A stretch of 64,000 nucleotides of DNA from positions 62,001 through 126,000 of the forward strand of contig NZ_JASXSI010000004.1 in the NCBI RefSeq assembly GCF_030315685.1. The letters run 5' to 3'. The stretch comes from Gordonia sp. ABSL11-1 (lineage in GTDB: Bacteria > Actinomycetota > Actinomycetes > Mycobacteriales > Mycobacteriaceae). Position numbers and translations under genes: made by a program. Shown here in pieces: positions 1 to 7,954 of the stretch (position 1 is the stretch's first letter; each line of letters opens with the position of its first letter). Below the pieces are notes generated by a model. That model worked only from the letters and a program-made list of their open reading frames with translations, did no database searches and was not told the origin of the DNA.

Positions 1-1
1 C

Positions 2-571
2 GGTGCCGTGTGCGGACTGGCCCTCGCGATCACGACGGCGTGGTGGCTGGTCGTCGTCGGCGCCATCTGTATCGCCGGCGCCTGGTTCTACACCGGCGGC
101 GACAAGCCGTACGGCTACATCGGGCTCGGCGAGATCGCCGTGTTCGTCTTCTTCGGACTGGTCGCCGTGCTCGGCACGCAGTACGTCGTGGGCGGTTCGG
201 TCGACGGGACCGGTCTGCTGTGCGCGGTCGCGGTCGGCAGCATCTCGTCTGCGGTGCTCGTCGTCAACAACCTGCGAGACATCCCGAGCGACATCGAATC
301 GGGGAAAATCACTCTCGCGGTCCGGCTCGGCGACAGACGAACTCGCATCCTCTTCGCCGCCCTGCTCGTCGTCCCACTGATCGTGAGCGTCGCTCTCGTT
401 CCGGTGACGCCGTGGGCGTTGCTGGGTCTGCTGGCCGCTCCCCTGGTGTGGGTGGCGCTGAAGCCGGTTCGCGGCGGCGCGCTCGGACCCGGCCTCATCC
501 CGTCACTCGGCGCAACCGGTCAGGCGATGCTGGCATGGGCGGTGCTGACCGCGGTAGCTCTGTTCCTCTGA
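2..571 (+). CDS. menA: 1,4-dihydroxy-2-naphthoate polyprenyltransferase, 3' part
   Basis: C-terminal part of a UbiA-family integral membrane prenyltransferase that attaches the polyprenyl chain to dihydroxynaphthoate in menaquinone synthesis. The frame is open to the left edge, so the start and the first Asp-rich motif lie outside the window. The second Asp-rich motif of the family is visible ([14 protein letters not shown], about residues 87-100 of the visible part), followed by [10 protein letters not shown], and the rest is hydrophobic helices. MenA assignment rather than UbiA rests on the NNLRDIxxDxxxGKxTLAVRLG pattern known from MenA. Its position beyond the ccs/hemL block fits Rv0534c in mycobacteria (recalled synteny). 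Confidence 0.88.
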   Translation, partial: GAVCGLALAITTAWWLVVVGAICIAGAWFYTGGDKPYGYIGLGEIAVFVFFGLVAVLGTQYVVGGSVDGTGLLCAVAVGSISSAVLVVNNLRDIPSDIESGKITLAVRLGDRRTRILFAALLVVPLIVSVALVPVTPWALLGLLAAPLVWVALKPVRGGALGPGLIPSLGATGQAMLAWAVLTAVALFL

Positions 572-635
572 CATCGTGTGTGATCTGCGGTACTCCGGAA
601 CGCGTCGTCGGCGGGCGACATGCACAATTTGATTC

Positions 636-1220
636 ATGATGGTGCGGCGGCGGTCTCGACTCCGCTCGGCCGCCGTGATCGTCCTCGTCGCACTGGCACT
701 CGTCGCCGTCATCGGGGCGGTTGGCTACCAACTCTTCAATCGTGAACATCAGGATGCGCTGCGTCCGGCCGACGCGATCGTCGTGCTCGGCGGTGAACAC
801 GACGGCCGCGAGGACTACGGTCTGCGCCTGGCCGACGAGGGCTACGCGGACACCGTCCTGATCTCGGACCCTTACCGGCCGTACAACCCGTGGGACAAGA
901 AACTGATGGATCGCGTCTGCGACGCGGGCACACGGACCGTCGAGGTGATCTGTTTTGTACCCGATCCGTCGACGACGCAGGGTGAGGCGATGTTCGTGCA
1001 GCGGATGGCGAAACAGCGCGGGTGGCATTCGGTCATCGTGATCAGTTGGCGTTACCACATGGTCCGGGCCCGCTACATCTTCGGACAGTGCTTCGACGGC
1101 GAGGTCGTGATGCGCAGCGTCCCCCGCGACTACTCCCGTCCGCTGCGGCAGTGGGCCTACCAGTACGCGTATCAGTACGGCGGGCTGGCGAAGGCCGCGG
1201 TGATCGGGTGTGCCAGGTGA
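636..1220 (+). CDS. YdcF/SanA-like (DUF218) membrane-anchored protein
   Basis: A 194-residue protein with one N-terminal membrane segment (about residues 10-30) followed by an extracytoplasmic DUF218 domain. The typical opening ADAIVVLGGEHDGR is at about residues 45-58, and later strands carry the S-R-YHMVRARYIF region where family members bind a phosphate-like ligand. DUF218 proteins (YdcF, SanA, ElyC) are linked to envelope integrity and carrier-lipid metabolism, but no specific reaction can be assigned. ATG codons at 636 and 639 are both possible starts and no clear Shine-Dalgarno is seen. It follows menA by 64 bp on the same strand. A second, secreted DUF218 protein lies at 40630-41187. 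Confidence 0.75.
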   Translation: MMVRRRSRLRSAAVIVLVALALVAVIGAVGYQLFNREHQDALRPADAIVVLGGEHDGREDYGLRLADEGYADTVLISDPYRPYNPWDKKLMDRVCDAGTRTVEVICFVPDPSTTQGEAMFVQRMAKQRGWHSVIVISWRYHMVRARYIFGQCFDGEVVMRSVPRDYSRPLRQWAYQYAYQYGGLAKAAVIGCAR

Positions 1221-1385
1221 GATCCGGCGCGGTCGTTGCGGGCGCCGGCTCCGGTCCGGAATCTCCAATCTGCCGCTGACCTGCAGCGTCGTCGGACCTT
1301 CACGATGAGGACATCGGCGCGTGCGTGTGGCGGCCCTAGACTCTGACCGTCTCCCGACCGGGAGTTCGGACGAAAGGAATCGCCG

Positions 1386-2090
1386 GTGACCATCGCAGTG
1401 CGTCGGGGCACGCCAGGGTCAGTGCGGGATCGCGTCTCTCGCAGGGTCTTCGCAAAGGTGTCGGTCGCGCTCATCGCGATCGCCGCGGTCGTCGGACTCA
1501 CCCAGTCGAGTCCGCTGTCGCAGTCGGCGTACGCCGCACCGTCGGGTCCGATCGCTGCGTTCGGCAAGGTCACCGCCACCACGATCAAGGCGAAGGGGGC
1601 GGTCGTCTCCGTGAGCGCCGGCACCTTCGTGCTCGACCAGACCACCGGCGCAGTTCGACTGGTGGACGCCGCGGGTGAGGTCGCGGCGGAGTTCGTGCCG
1701 AAAGTCGTCGTCGACGGCGTGGTCCAGCCGTTGTCGGCGACCATCACCAAAGCCGGAAAGTCCGTCTCGTTTCTGTCCGACAACGCGATCCGAATCGGCG
1801 CGAACATCGCAGCGTTCACCGCGAATCAGGTCGGTAATGCAGCGCAGCGGTGCGTGTCGTCGGGGTTGATGCCCGCTCTCACCGCAGCAGTGGTGGGCGC
1901 GATCACCGCGGGTGTCGCCGGGTTCTTCGCAGGCGGATTCGGCGCGGTACCGGGTGCGGTCGGCGGGGCTGTGCTGACCGGGTTCTCCGGCTTCGGCGCC
2001 GCGTGCCTCACTGCGGCAGCGAAGGGCGTCGTCGAGGACACGCTGAACGGGGAGATCCCGAAGCAGATCGTCGAGATCCCGTTCGGCTGA
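1386..2090 (+). CDS. Secreted protein of unknown function
   Basis: A 234-residue protein with an N-terminal signal peptide: basic residues to about 25, a hydrophobic core, and likely cleavage after SAYA near residue 51. The mature part starts with a beta-rich segment (about 52-150). It ends with a Gly/Ala-rich hydrophobic region (about 160-220, AVVGAITAGVAGFFAGGFG) that could insert in or traverse a membrane. Two cysteines (in QRCVSS and AACLTA) could form a disulphide. The GTG start is supported by AAAGGA at 1373-1378. The family is not recognised; similar secreted proteins with Gly-rich tails are common in mycolata. It is convergent with the LuxR-type gene, with a palindromic repeat between them. 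Confidence 0.65.
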   Translation: MTIAVRRGTPGSVRDRVSRRVFAKVSVALIAIAAVVGLTQSSPLSQSAYAAPSGPIAAFGKVTATTIKAKGAVVSVSAGTFVLDQTTGAVRLVDAAGEVAAEFVPKVVVDGVVQPLSATITKAGKSVSFLSDNAIRIGANIAAFTANQVGNAAQRCVSSGLMPALTAAVVGAITAGVAGFFAGGFGAVPGAVGGAVLTGFSGFGAACLTAAAKGVVEDTLNGEIPKQIVEIPFG

Positions 2091-2106
2091 GTCCAGGTCG
2101 GCTGAC

Positions 2107-2176
2107 GCCAGGATCACCGCTGGCGTGGTGATGTCTGGGTTATCCAGTCATTGCCACACCAGCGGTGACGCTCATG
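2107..2176. repeat. ~70-bp nested palindromic repeat, copy 1
   Basis: Outer arms GGATCACCGCTGG (2111-2123) and CCAGCGGTGACGCTCATG (2159-2176) pair around an inner element, CTGGGTTATCCAG (2136-2148). It lies between two convergent genes, so it could act as a bidirectional terminator. The same architecture recurs at 8808-8878, 23410-23478 and 48632-48700. Confidence 0.75.
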
Positions 2177-2212
2177 TCGGCGCTACTCGACTCCGCGAGG
2201 CCCCGTACCCGA

Positions 2213-2695
2213 TCAGGCGCGACGCGAGGGTTCGGAGCGCGGGGTCAGGTAGTGGACGGTGCGGTCGCGGCGGATTCCTTCGACCGATCGGCACGGCAGC
2301 TGGCCGGCCTGACCCGCCTGCGCGACCTGACCGATCGTCCCCGCCTGGGCGACCTGACCCGGGCGCCCGACCGGCGGTACCGGTGCGACGCGCTCGGCGC
2401 CGACGGCGATCGGGATCGTGGGCTCGGCGGGCGCGTCCGCGACGGGGGTGGCGGCGAGGTTTCCGCCGACGCTCTGGGCAATCTGGTTGAGGGTGATGTA
2501 CCCGTCCTCGATCGCGCGGATGAGGAGCGCGATCTTGGTGGCCGCGGGACGGCCGGCCTCGTCGTACTTGGCGCGAATACGGGCCAGGTGAGTGTTCACC
2601 GTGGCGTCGCTGATGAACAGCGCCGCCGCGGCCTCCTTCTTGGAGTCGCAGATCAGCCACTGCGTCAGCACCTCGACCTCACGGTCACTCAACAT
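2213..2695 (-). CDS. Stand-alone LuxR/GerE-type HTH regulator
   Basis: A 160-residue protein. Residues 1-65 form a LuxR-type HTH (LSDREVEVLTQWL, then KEAAAALFISDATVNTHL) with the extension YDEAGRPAATKIALLIRAIEDGYI. That extension closely matches the C-terminus of the response regulator at 5098-5757. No receiver domain is present. The tail is Pro/Ala/Gln-rich with short repeats (GQVAQAG-type) and looks disordered. The ATG at 2695 is preferred over an upstream in-frame codon because GAGGAG precedes it at normal spacing and it directly precedes the HTH. It is probably a DNA-binding partner or target of the neighbouring two-component system. Confidence 0.75.
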   Translation of the reverse strand: MLSDREVEVLTQWLICDSKKEAAAALFISDATVNTHLARIRAKYDEAGRPAATKIALLIRAIEDGYITLNQIAQSVGGNLAATPVADAPAEPTIPIAVGAERVAPVPPVGRPGQVAQAGTIGQVAQAGQAGQLPCRSVEGIRRDRTVHYLTPRSEPSRRA

Positions 2696-2855
2696 TGTCG
2701 TTCTCCTCGTCTCCGGGCCGTGAGCGAGACCCGACCAACTCGCCACGACCTACAGAAACCATACGAGCGGGTACCGACAGCGGACAGACGCGACTTTTCG
2801 GGGTCCCAACGCGGGTGCCCCGCATTCCGGGGGCACCGTTAGCGACGCGAAATAT

Positions 2856-3929
2856 CTAACTGTAGGAACGGATCACGCCGAAGCGGTCGATCTCCGAACG
2901 TACACTCGATCCGTCCGTGCGCCGATGCAGCACAGATGCCGCGATCGGCCGGTCGGGCGGCGACACCCGCACATAGATCTGGCCCTCATCTGCCTCGTCG
3001 AGTACGTCGGAGGCCAGCCCGCTGACCGCCGACGCCACGCGCGGCTCGATCGCCGGGTCACTGCCGTTTCCGCTCGGGGAGGCGCCGGAGTCGTCGATGA
3101 ACACCACCTCGACACCCTGGGTGCGCGCCCGGTAGGCGGGCCCGTCGAGGTCGAGCGTCGACATCAGCGGCGCGCGCAACCGATCACGCAGATGCGCCTC
3201 GAGCAGCGCGCACTGGGTGCGTTCCTCCTCCGACAGCTCCTGCCCGGTCGCGATGCGCTCCAGCATCGGGCGGGCCAGCGCGTCGAGGAACCGGACCTGG
3301 TGTGCGCGTTCTTCTGCGGCCGCTGCTTCAGCCGACAACTGGGCCACCTGGGTTGTCGTCCTCGCCCGCAATGCGAACACCGCGCGCGCCGTGGGACGCA
3401 GGGTGAACGAGAAAAGTGTCGCCATCGTCAGCGGCGCAGCATCGATCGCCACGATCGCCGCACTCTCGACGACGGAGCGGCCGACCAGATGACCCCACGC
3501 CCCGAACACGATCGCCTCACCGACGAGGCCCGCCCACGGCGCGATCCGGCGTCCGCGCACACACATGAAGCAGTACACCGCGATCGCACCGCCATGAATC
3601 CAGGTGGCGCTGACCGAGGCCGCCGTCGCGCTCGAGGTGACCGCCAGCGCGCAGATACAGGCGAGCGGGCCCGAGAACGTCAGCACCACCGTCGTACTCG
3701 TGGGTAGCGGATCACCGGGTACCAGCACGATCGCCACCGCCGACGCCGACAGGATGATGCCGGCGACGATCATCGGCCAGACGTGGGTCACGTCGTCGAC
3801 GACATAGGCGATCATGATCCACGTCGACGCGAGGAATGTGGCAAGCACGAGCCATGCACCCGGTTGACGCATCCCGAGGAGATCGCGAACGTCCTCGCGC
3901 GGGACTCCCCCGACCTTGGCGCGCGTCAC
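2856..3929 (-). CDS. Membrane partner of a two-component system, kinase-like but without ATP-binding motifs
   Basis: About 357 residues. Several hydrophobic segments occupy the first half (roughly residues 22-185). A helical linker follows (AQLSAEAAAAEERAHQVRF), then a cytoplasmic region where a histidine kinase would carry its dimerisation and ATPase domains. No H-box, N-box or DxGxG motif is visible; the region has an ECALLEAHLRDRL-like helix and an Asp-rich loop instead. The GTG start is inferred from a GTGA overlap (3926-3929) with the upstream kinase gene, which indicates translational coupling. It could be a sensor or modulatory subunit of the kinase, or a pseudokinase. The exact role is unknown. 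Confidence 0.65.
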   Translation of the reverse strand: MTRAKVGGVPREDVRDLLGMRQPGAWLVLATFLASTWIMIAYVVDDVTHVWPMIVAGIILSASAVAIVLVPGDPLPTSTTVVLTFSGPLACICALAVTSSATAASVSATWIHGGAIAVYCFMCVRGRRIAPWAGLVGEAIVFGAWGHLVGRSVVESAAIVAIDAAPLTMATLFSFTLRPTARAVFALRARTTTQVAQLSAEAAAAEERAHQVRFLDALARPMLERIATGQELSEEERTQCALLEAHLRDRLRAPLMSTLDLDGPAYRARTQGVEVVFIDDSGASPSGNGSDPAIEPRVASAVSGLASDVLDEADEGQIYVRVSPPDRPIAASVLHRRTDGSSVRSEIDRFGVIRSYS

Positions 3930-5131
3930 GCCGACCACTCCACCGTCACCAGCGTGCCGCTGCCCGGGGAGGCGTCGATGTCCGCCGTCCCGCCACACAC
4001 CTTGGCCATGCGCCCGCGGATGCTCACTGCGATGCCGAGCCGCGTCGCCGATACCTGGGACGGATCGAATCCGATTCCGTTGTCGGCGATGTCGGCGCGC
4101 AACGACGTCGCGGTCGCGGTGATCGTCACCTCCACCACCGCGTCCGGCCCGGCGTGGCGCAGACTGTTGCGGAGCGCCTCGGCCGTGGCCGTCGCGATGG
4201 CGGACACCGCACCGCTGGGATAGCTGACCTCCGGCTGCCCGTCGACGACGGTGACATGCTGCGCCGGATCGATGAGCCCGACGGCGGCCCGGATCTGCCC
4301 GATCGCCTCGAAGGCACCGACCGAGGGGCGGACGTCCCCGGCGGCCGCCTGATCGACGGCGGCCAGAGCCGTTCGCGCGTTCTGCGCCAGCTCGGTCGAT
4401 GCGCCCTGTCGGGCTGCGAGCAGCAGCGTCGACATCACGTTGTCATGGGTGAGGGCGTCGAAACGACTGCGTTCCGCGGAACGCGCGTTCGCCGCCGCGG
4501 CGGCGGCGGTCGCGGTGTATGCCTGCGCTCGCGTGGCGTCGAGGACGGCAGCAGTGCGGATGGCCATCACCGCCGCCGAGACGAAGATCAACGAGAAGGC
4601 GATCGACCATGCGATGTCGGGTAGGAGCCGTCCGTTGAACTCCGGTGACCGGATCTGATGGCTGACCAGAATGGTTATGGCACTGACGATTCCGAGGTAG
4701 GCGAAGGCGAACACGGCACGGAACGCCAGTGCCGCGGCGATCGCGGCGAGCCCCGGGAACTGAGAGAACCAGATGCCGCTGACGGCATCGATCTGCTGCC
4801 CGTTCCATCCGAATCGCCACAGCGCAAGCGCGACGACGAACCCCGCGGCGGCCGTCGCAGCCGCGGTCCGAATCCGCCGGACACTCGCGCCCCAACTCAC
4901 CGGACCGAGCGCGACGCCAGTGCCGAAGATCAGGGCGACTGCCGAGACCGTCCACCACGTGTCCATGACATCCAGCGATTCGACGAGCATCGGCGCGGTC
5001 ATCACGGCATACGCGAGGTAGCCGACGGCGACGAAGATCGACATCAGCCGCAGGATCTGCCGTCCCGCCTGTTCGTCGCGCTCGTCATGAACGCCGTTCA
5101 ACGGCGAAAACGTCGTGGGATGGGCAGCCAT
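3926..5131 (-). CDS. Sensor histidine kinase (NarX/DesK-like)
   Basis: 401 residues. Hydrophobic segments lie between about residues 30 and 195, giving a membrane sensor with little extracytoplasmic sequence. The phospho-acceptor region reads FDALTHDNVMSTLLLAAR (His229), typical of the HisKA_3 class. The ATPase domain has an N-box EALRNSLRHAG (Asn322), DIADNGIGFD (350-356) and a C-terminal GSGTLVTV. It autophosphorylates and should pass phosphate to the regulator encoded immediately upstream, whose 3' end it overlaps by 34 bp. GAGG precedes the ATG at 5131. The downstream gene overlaps by 4 bp, so three genes form one operon. The signal is unknown. Confidence 0.85.
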   Translation of the reverse strand: MAAHPTTFSPLNGVHDERDEQAGRQILRLMSIFVAVGYLAYAVMTAPMLVESLDVMDTWWTVSAVALIFGTGVALGPVSWGASVRRIRTAAATAAAGFVVALALWRFGWNGQQIDAVSGIWFSQFPGLAAIAAALAFRAVFAFAYLGIVSAITILVSHQIRSPEFNGRLLPDIAWSIAFSLIFVSAAVMAIRTAAVLDATRAQAYTATAAAAAANARSAERSRFDALTHDNVMSTLLLAARQGASTELAQNARTALAAVDQAAAGDVRPSVGAFEAIGQIRAAVGLIDPAQHVTVVDGQPEVSYPSGAVSAIATATAEALRNSLRHAGPDAVVEVTITATATSLRADIADNGIGFDPSQVSATRLGIAVSIRGRMAKVCGGTADIDASPGSGTLVTVEWSA

Positions 5132-5757
5132 CCGTCCTCGATCGCGCGCTTGTAGAGATCGGTCTTGGTCGGCGCCGGACGTCCGGCGGTGTTGTAGCGA
5201 CCGCGGATGCGGTTGACATAGTCGGTGACCGTCTCGGCGGAGATGTCGAGCTCCTTGGCCACTCGCGCCGACGACTCGCCGGCCGCATACAGCTCGAGCA
5301 CCCGCCGCAGCTGAGGCGAGAGATCGACGAAACCCGGATCCGAGTCGATCGCGGCAGCCCAGTCGATGCTCGGCACGGTGTCACCGGAGAGCGCCTGACG
5401 CATCGCGGCGAGCAACTCGTCTTCGCGGGCGTTCTTGCGGACGACGCCCATCACGCCGGCACTGGCGGCCTGCCGCACCATGTACATTTCGTCGCCCGAG
5501 GTGTACACGAGCGTCGGGATACCGGCCTGCTGCAGGGTCTCGATATTGGTGATCGGCGATGTGCCGTCACCGAGCCGCAGGTCGAGGAGAACGAGGTCGA
5601 GGTCGGTCGCCGTTGCGAGCAGTCCGGTCACGGTCTCGGCTCCCGCGACCAGCTCCATGTCGGCCTGCTCGTCGAGCGTGGCCCGCAATCCACGGACAAT
5701 CTGCTCGTGGTCATCGACCACCCCTATGCGCCACACACGGCTCGGCACCTCGGTCAT
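5098..5757 (-). CDS. Response regulator, NarL/FixJ family
   Basis: A receiver domain with the acidic pair DD (residues 15-16 from the chosen start) and phospho-acceptor Asp59 in LVLLDLRLGDG, then VYTSGD and VVRKNA as the conserved Thr/Ser and Lys positions. The C-terminal LuxR-type HTH runs from about residue 150 (LSPQLRRVLELYAAGESSARVAKELDIS). The unusual tail, GRPAPTKTDLYKRAIEDGW, is shared with the stand-alone HTH at 2213-2695. The ATG at 5757 lies just before the receiver fold. In-frame ATGs at 5769, 5796 and 5856 are also possible, and none has a clear ribosome-binding site. It is the cognate regulator of the downstream kinase by operon context. Confidence 0.85.
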   Translation of the reverse strand: MTEVPSRVWRIGVVDDHEQIVRGLRATLDEQADMELVAGAETVTGLLATATDLDLVLLDLRLGDGTSPITNIETLQQAGIPTLVYTSGDEMYMVRQAASAGVMGVVRKNAREDELLAAMRQALSGDTVPSIDWAAAIDSDPGFVDLSPQLRRVLELYAAGESSARVAKELDISAETVTDYVNRIRGRYNTAGRPAPTKTDLYKRAIEDGWLPIPRRFRR

Positions 5758-6279
5758 GGGAACAATCATCGCCGATGGCGGGTCACGGTGAGACATAATC
5801 CTGCGCCGATCCCAACGGACGAAGCCGAGACGACGCGCTGATGTCATCGCAGCCATGCGGTCAGTATGCGGCGTATGTGAAGGTCATCGGTATCACCTGA
5901 GTGCGTGAACCTGCCGACGGTCGAGCACCGGACATCCGTCGAACGGCCGACGGGCGCCGCAGATTCACCGCGCACGTCCCTGCCCCTGTCGGGGTCTGCC
6001 GGTCGCAGCGCCCACCCGGGCACCACCTTCTCCTGCCGCTCCTTCGCAGTGATCGTGTAGCTGCCCGGCCGTACCACTCACAATCGAACATTATTAGTTC
6101 GAATCGATGCAGGCCGACAAGCCGGGTACGCAGACAGGGGTCGTCGGCGGCCACCTTGGTCGGGCGGCCGACGGGAGCGAGCCGCACGCATCGGGACCGG
6201 CGGCGGAACTGCTGGCGCGGCGACCGCACTGGGGCGGGCGACGAACTCGTGTGCGGGTGACGGCACGGCGTCGGCGCCA
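5758..6279. other. Stretch without a supported gene
   Basis: No reading frame here looks like a real gene. Between 6061 and 6279 the plus-strand frame that leads into the small ORF at 6280 stays open and reads like protein (Gly/Thr/Ala-rich, then TNSCAGDGTAS) but has no start codon. An AT-rich patch with the inverted repeat TCGAAC-N7-GTTCGA lies at 6084-6102. It may be the decayed 5' part of the gene that follows, or its promoter region. Confidence 0.4.
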
Positions 6280-6525
6280 GTGGGGGTTCCGGGTGGGGTG
6301 TTCATCTCGGATACAAGTCCGGGCACGTACCCGAACAGCGTCAAGGTCGTATCGTTCGGCACCGGCAGCCTCGACGGCGACTTCGCCGCGACGACGGTTC
6401 GCGGTGGAATCAAGGTCGAGACGCGCGGCGTTGGACTGGGCACCCTCAGCGGCGCATACGCGAAGTACGTTCCAGGCGCCGGATACGTCAACTGCCAGCT
6501 CAACGGCACATTCCTGATCTCCTGA
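6280..6525 (+). CDS. Small protein of unknown function, possibly 5'-truncated
   Basis: 81 residues from a GTG, reading GVFISDTSPGTYPNSVKVV... and ending YVNCQLNGTFLIS. The composition (alternating Val/Thr/Gly strands, one Cys) fits the C-terminal beta-rich part of an exported protein. The frame remains open upstream to 6061 with plausible protein sequence but no initiation codon. The annotated gene may therefore be the 3' remnant of a secreted protein, or it may start in another frame with a frameshift. No family is recognised. A strong inverted repeat at 6556-6600 follows. Confidence 0.4.
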   Translation: MGVPGGVFISDTSPGTYPNSVKVVSFGTGSLDGDFAATTVRGGIKVETRGVGLGTLSGAYAKYVPGAGYVNCQLNGTFLIS

Positions 6526-6555
6526 CGTCGCGCGATCTGCGAGATGGAGGTGAGG

Positions 6556-6600
6556 ACATGACCGCGGGCACCGGCCAGAAGCCGACGCCCGCGGTCATGT
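6556..6600. terminator. Perfect 14-bp inverted repeat, probable bidirectional terminator
   Basis: ACATGACCGCGGGC (6556-6569) pairs perfectly with GCCCGCGGTCATGT (6587-6600) across a 17-nt loop. It sits between the plus-strand ORF ending at 6525 and the minus-strand gene ending at 6657. There is no U-tract, as is usual for actinobacterial terminators. Confidence 0.65.
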
Positions 6601-6656
6601 GATGGTGCGGATCGTGTCATCGGACCCTCGGTCCGACGTCGATCAGTCAGGCTCGG

Positions 6657-7544
6657 TCATACACCGGCCTCGACGTCGGGAAGGCTCGCCCACACGGCGG
6701 CCTTGAGGTCGCCGGCCGTGGTGGCCGACTCGATCAGGGCGCGCGATGCATCGTCGCCGGCGTCGATGATCCCGAGCAGCAGGTACTCGGCGCGCAGTCG
6801 GCGGTCGCCGCGTTCACGCGCGATCTCGATCGCCCGACTGAACGCGTCGCGCGGACCGCTGCCGAAGCGCGGGCGTGATCCGCGACCACGGGGACCGCGG
6901 CGTCCACGGCCCGGCTCCCACGGCCCCTCGTCCCAGCCGAACGGTCCGCGGGGACCGAAACTGCCTGGGCCGGGGCCGAACCCACCCGGACCGAACCCGG
7001 GGCCGAAGCCCTCGGGACCGGGGTTCTCGGGTCCCCAACCCGAACCGAAGCCCGGGCCCCAGCCCTCCGGCCGCGGTCCGCGACCGCGGTGCGGGCCGTG
7101 CCCGTGCCGATGTCCACGTCCACGACCGCGGCCCTCGCCCCGACCGCGTCGGCCGGGTCCGCGTTCAGGCCGCTCGGCCCAGCCGTCGGACAGGTCGTCG
7201 CCGAAGCGGCCGCGCACGGCCTCGCGGACCTTGTCGAGATCGATTCCGATGCTGCGCAGAGCATCTCGATCTTCTTCGTAACGTTGCTGCGCCGACTCGT
7301 CGTCGGTTGTCGCGGCTTCGTCTCCATCGTCGTCCCGCTCAGCATGGAACTTCTCGACCACTTCCCGGGCCGGGGCCAGGGACAAGCCCTGTTCGCCGAG
7401 CAGGCTGAACAGCGGGCTCCGGGCGTTGCACAACATGCCCAGGATGAGGTGGTCGTTTCCGAGCTGCCGGTGACCGAGGTCGCCGGCCTCCTGCGTGGCG
7501 AATGCCAGCAGCATCTTGTCGTCGCGGTTGATTCGCTCAAACAT
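6657..7544 (-). CDS. Clp N-terminal-domain protein with long Gly/Arg/Pro-rich linker
   Basis: 295 residues. Residues 1-60 (FERINRDDKMLLAFATQEAGDLGHRQLGNDHLILGML) and about 235-290 (FSRAIEIARERGDRRLRAEYLLLGIID) each resemble half of a Clp_N substrate/adaptor domain. There is no ATPase module, so this is not a ClpC or ClpB chaperone. Between them lies an acidic stretch and about 110 residues rich in Gly, Arg, Pro and Phe (repeated GFGPG, GRGRG patterns), probably disordered. The ATG overlaps the stop of the upstream HTH gene (7537-7544). HTH plus Clp_N gene pairs are a recurrent actinobacterial arrangement of uncertain function; a role in stress or proteolysis control is inference. Confidence 0.75.
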   Translation of the reverse strand: MFERINRDDKMLLAFATQEAGDLGHRQLGNDHLILGMLCNARSPLFSLLGEQGLSLAPAREVVEKFHAERDDDGDEAATTDDESAQQRYEEDRDALRSIGIDLDKVREAVRGRFGDDLSDGWAERPERGPGRRGRGEGRGRGRGHRHGHGPHRGRGPRPEGWGPGFGSGWGPENPGPEGFGPGFGPGGFGPGPGSFGPRGPFGWDEGPWEPGRGRRGPRGRGSRPRFGSGPRDAFSRAIEIARERGDRRLRAEYLLLGIIDAGDDASRALIESATTAGDLKAAVWASLPDVEAGV

Positions 7545-7824
7545 CTTTCTCGTCTCCTTCTGGCCCGCTCGCGCGGACCTCACGGTGTGAATGTTTCTGG
7601 TGCACGGCCTGGCGGCTGATCTGCAGAATCTCTGCGATCGCCTGCCAACTCCAACCGTTGGCACGGGCGTTGGCGACCTGGACGTCCTCGAGTCGGTCGG
7701 CCAGTGTGCGCAACGCCCGGACCGCGGCCAGCCCCCGGGCGGGGTCGCTGCTCGCGGCGTCTCCCGCGAGGTCGGCGCTCGAGGCGTCGTCATGTGCCGT
7801 ATCGGTCGTCTGTTCGTCGTGCAT
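7537..7824 (-). CDS. Small HTH regulator paired with Clp-N protein
   Basis: 95 residues with an acidic Asp/Ala/Ser-rich N-terminus (about 1-28). Its sigma-70 region-4-like helix-turn-helix is at about 45-80: LADRLEDVQVANARANGWSWQAIAEILQISRQAVHQKH. No other domain is present. It ends by overlapping the Clp-N gene by 8 bp, so the two are translated together. The upstream region has a good promoter (7831-7859) with TTGAC/GTCAA palindromes, so autoregulation is likely but inferred. Start codon ATG at 7824. Confidence 0.78.
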   Translation of the reverse strand: MHDEQTTDTAHDDASSADLAGDAASSDPARGLAAVRALRTLADRLEDVQVANARANGWSWQAIAEILQISRQAVHQKHSHREVRASGPEGDEKDV

Positions 7825-7830
7825 GGTGTC

Positions 7831-7870
7831 AGGTTATGTTGACATCGCGATGTTGTCAAGAATTATTGAC
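7831..7870 (-). promoter_or_regulatory. Promoter and palindromic operator candidate for the HTH/Clp-N pair
   Basis: Read on the minus strand: TTGACA (7859-7854), 17-bp spacer, TAACCT (7836-7831), close to a housekeeping promoter. Overlapping it are three alternating half-sites, TTGAC (7839-7843), GTCAA (7855-7859) and TTGAC (7866-7870), and a 12-bp palindrome ACATCGCGATGT. The arrangement suggests repressor binding over the promoter. Confidence 0.6.
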
Positions 7871-7895
7871 GATGGCTCTGGGGATGCTTCCGGAC

Positions 7896-7904
7896 TTGTC
7901 CACA
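7896..7904 (+). promoter_or_regulatory. DnaA-box-like TTGTCCACA
   Basis: A single perfect match to the actinobacterial DnaA-box consensus, 51 bp before the AbiEi/DUF559 gene start. Related TCCACAG motifs precede the paralogue at 30422-31312. Function is unproven; one 9-mer can occur by chance. Confidence 0.3.
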
Positions 7905-7954
7905 GATTGTCGTCGCGACCCGTCGTCCGAAGTCGGGGTGTCGACACTGTCCCG

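Noticed and set aside
6084-6102. TCGAAC-N7-GTTCGA as an SOS (LexA) box
   Set aside because: Actinobacterial SOS boxes have four bases between the halves; here there are seven.
6090-6105. GTTCGAATC as a tRNA T-loop
   Set aside because: The flanking bases do not pair to a T-stem and no acceptor, D or anticodon stems are found around it.
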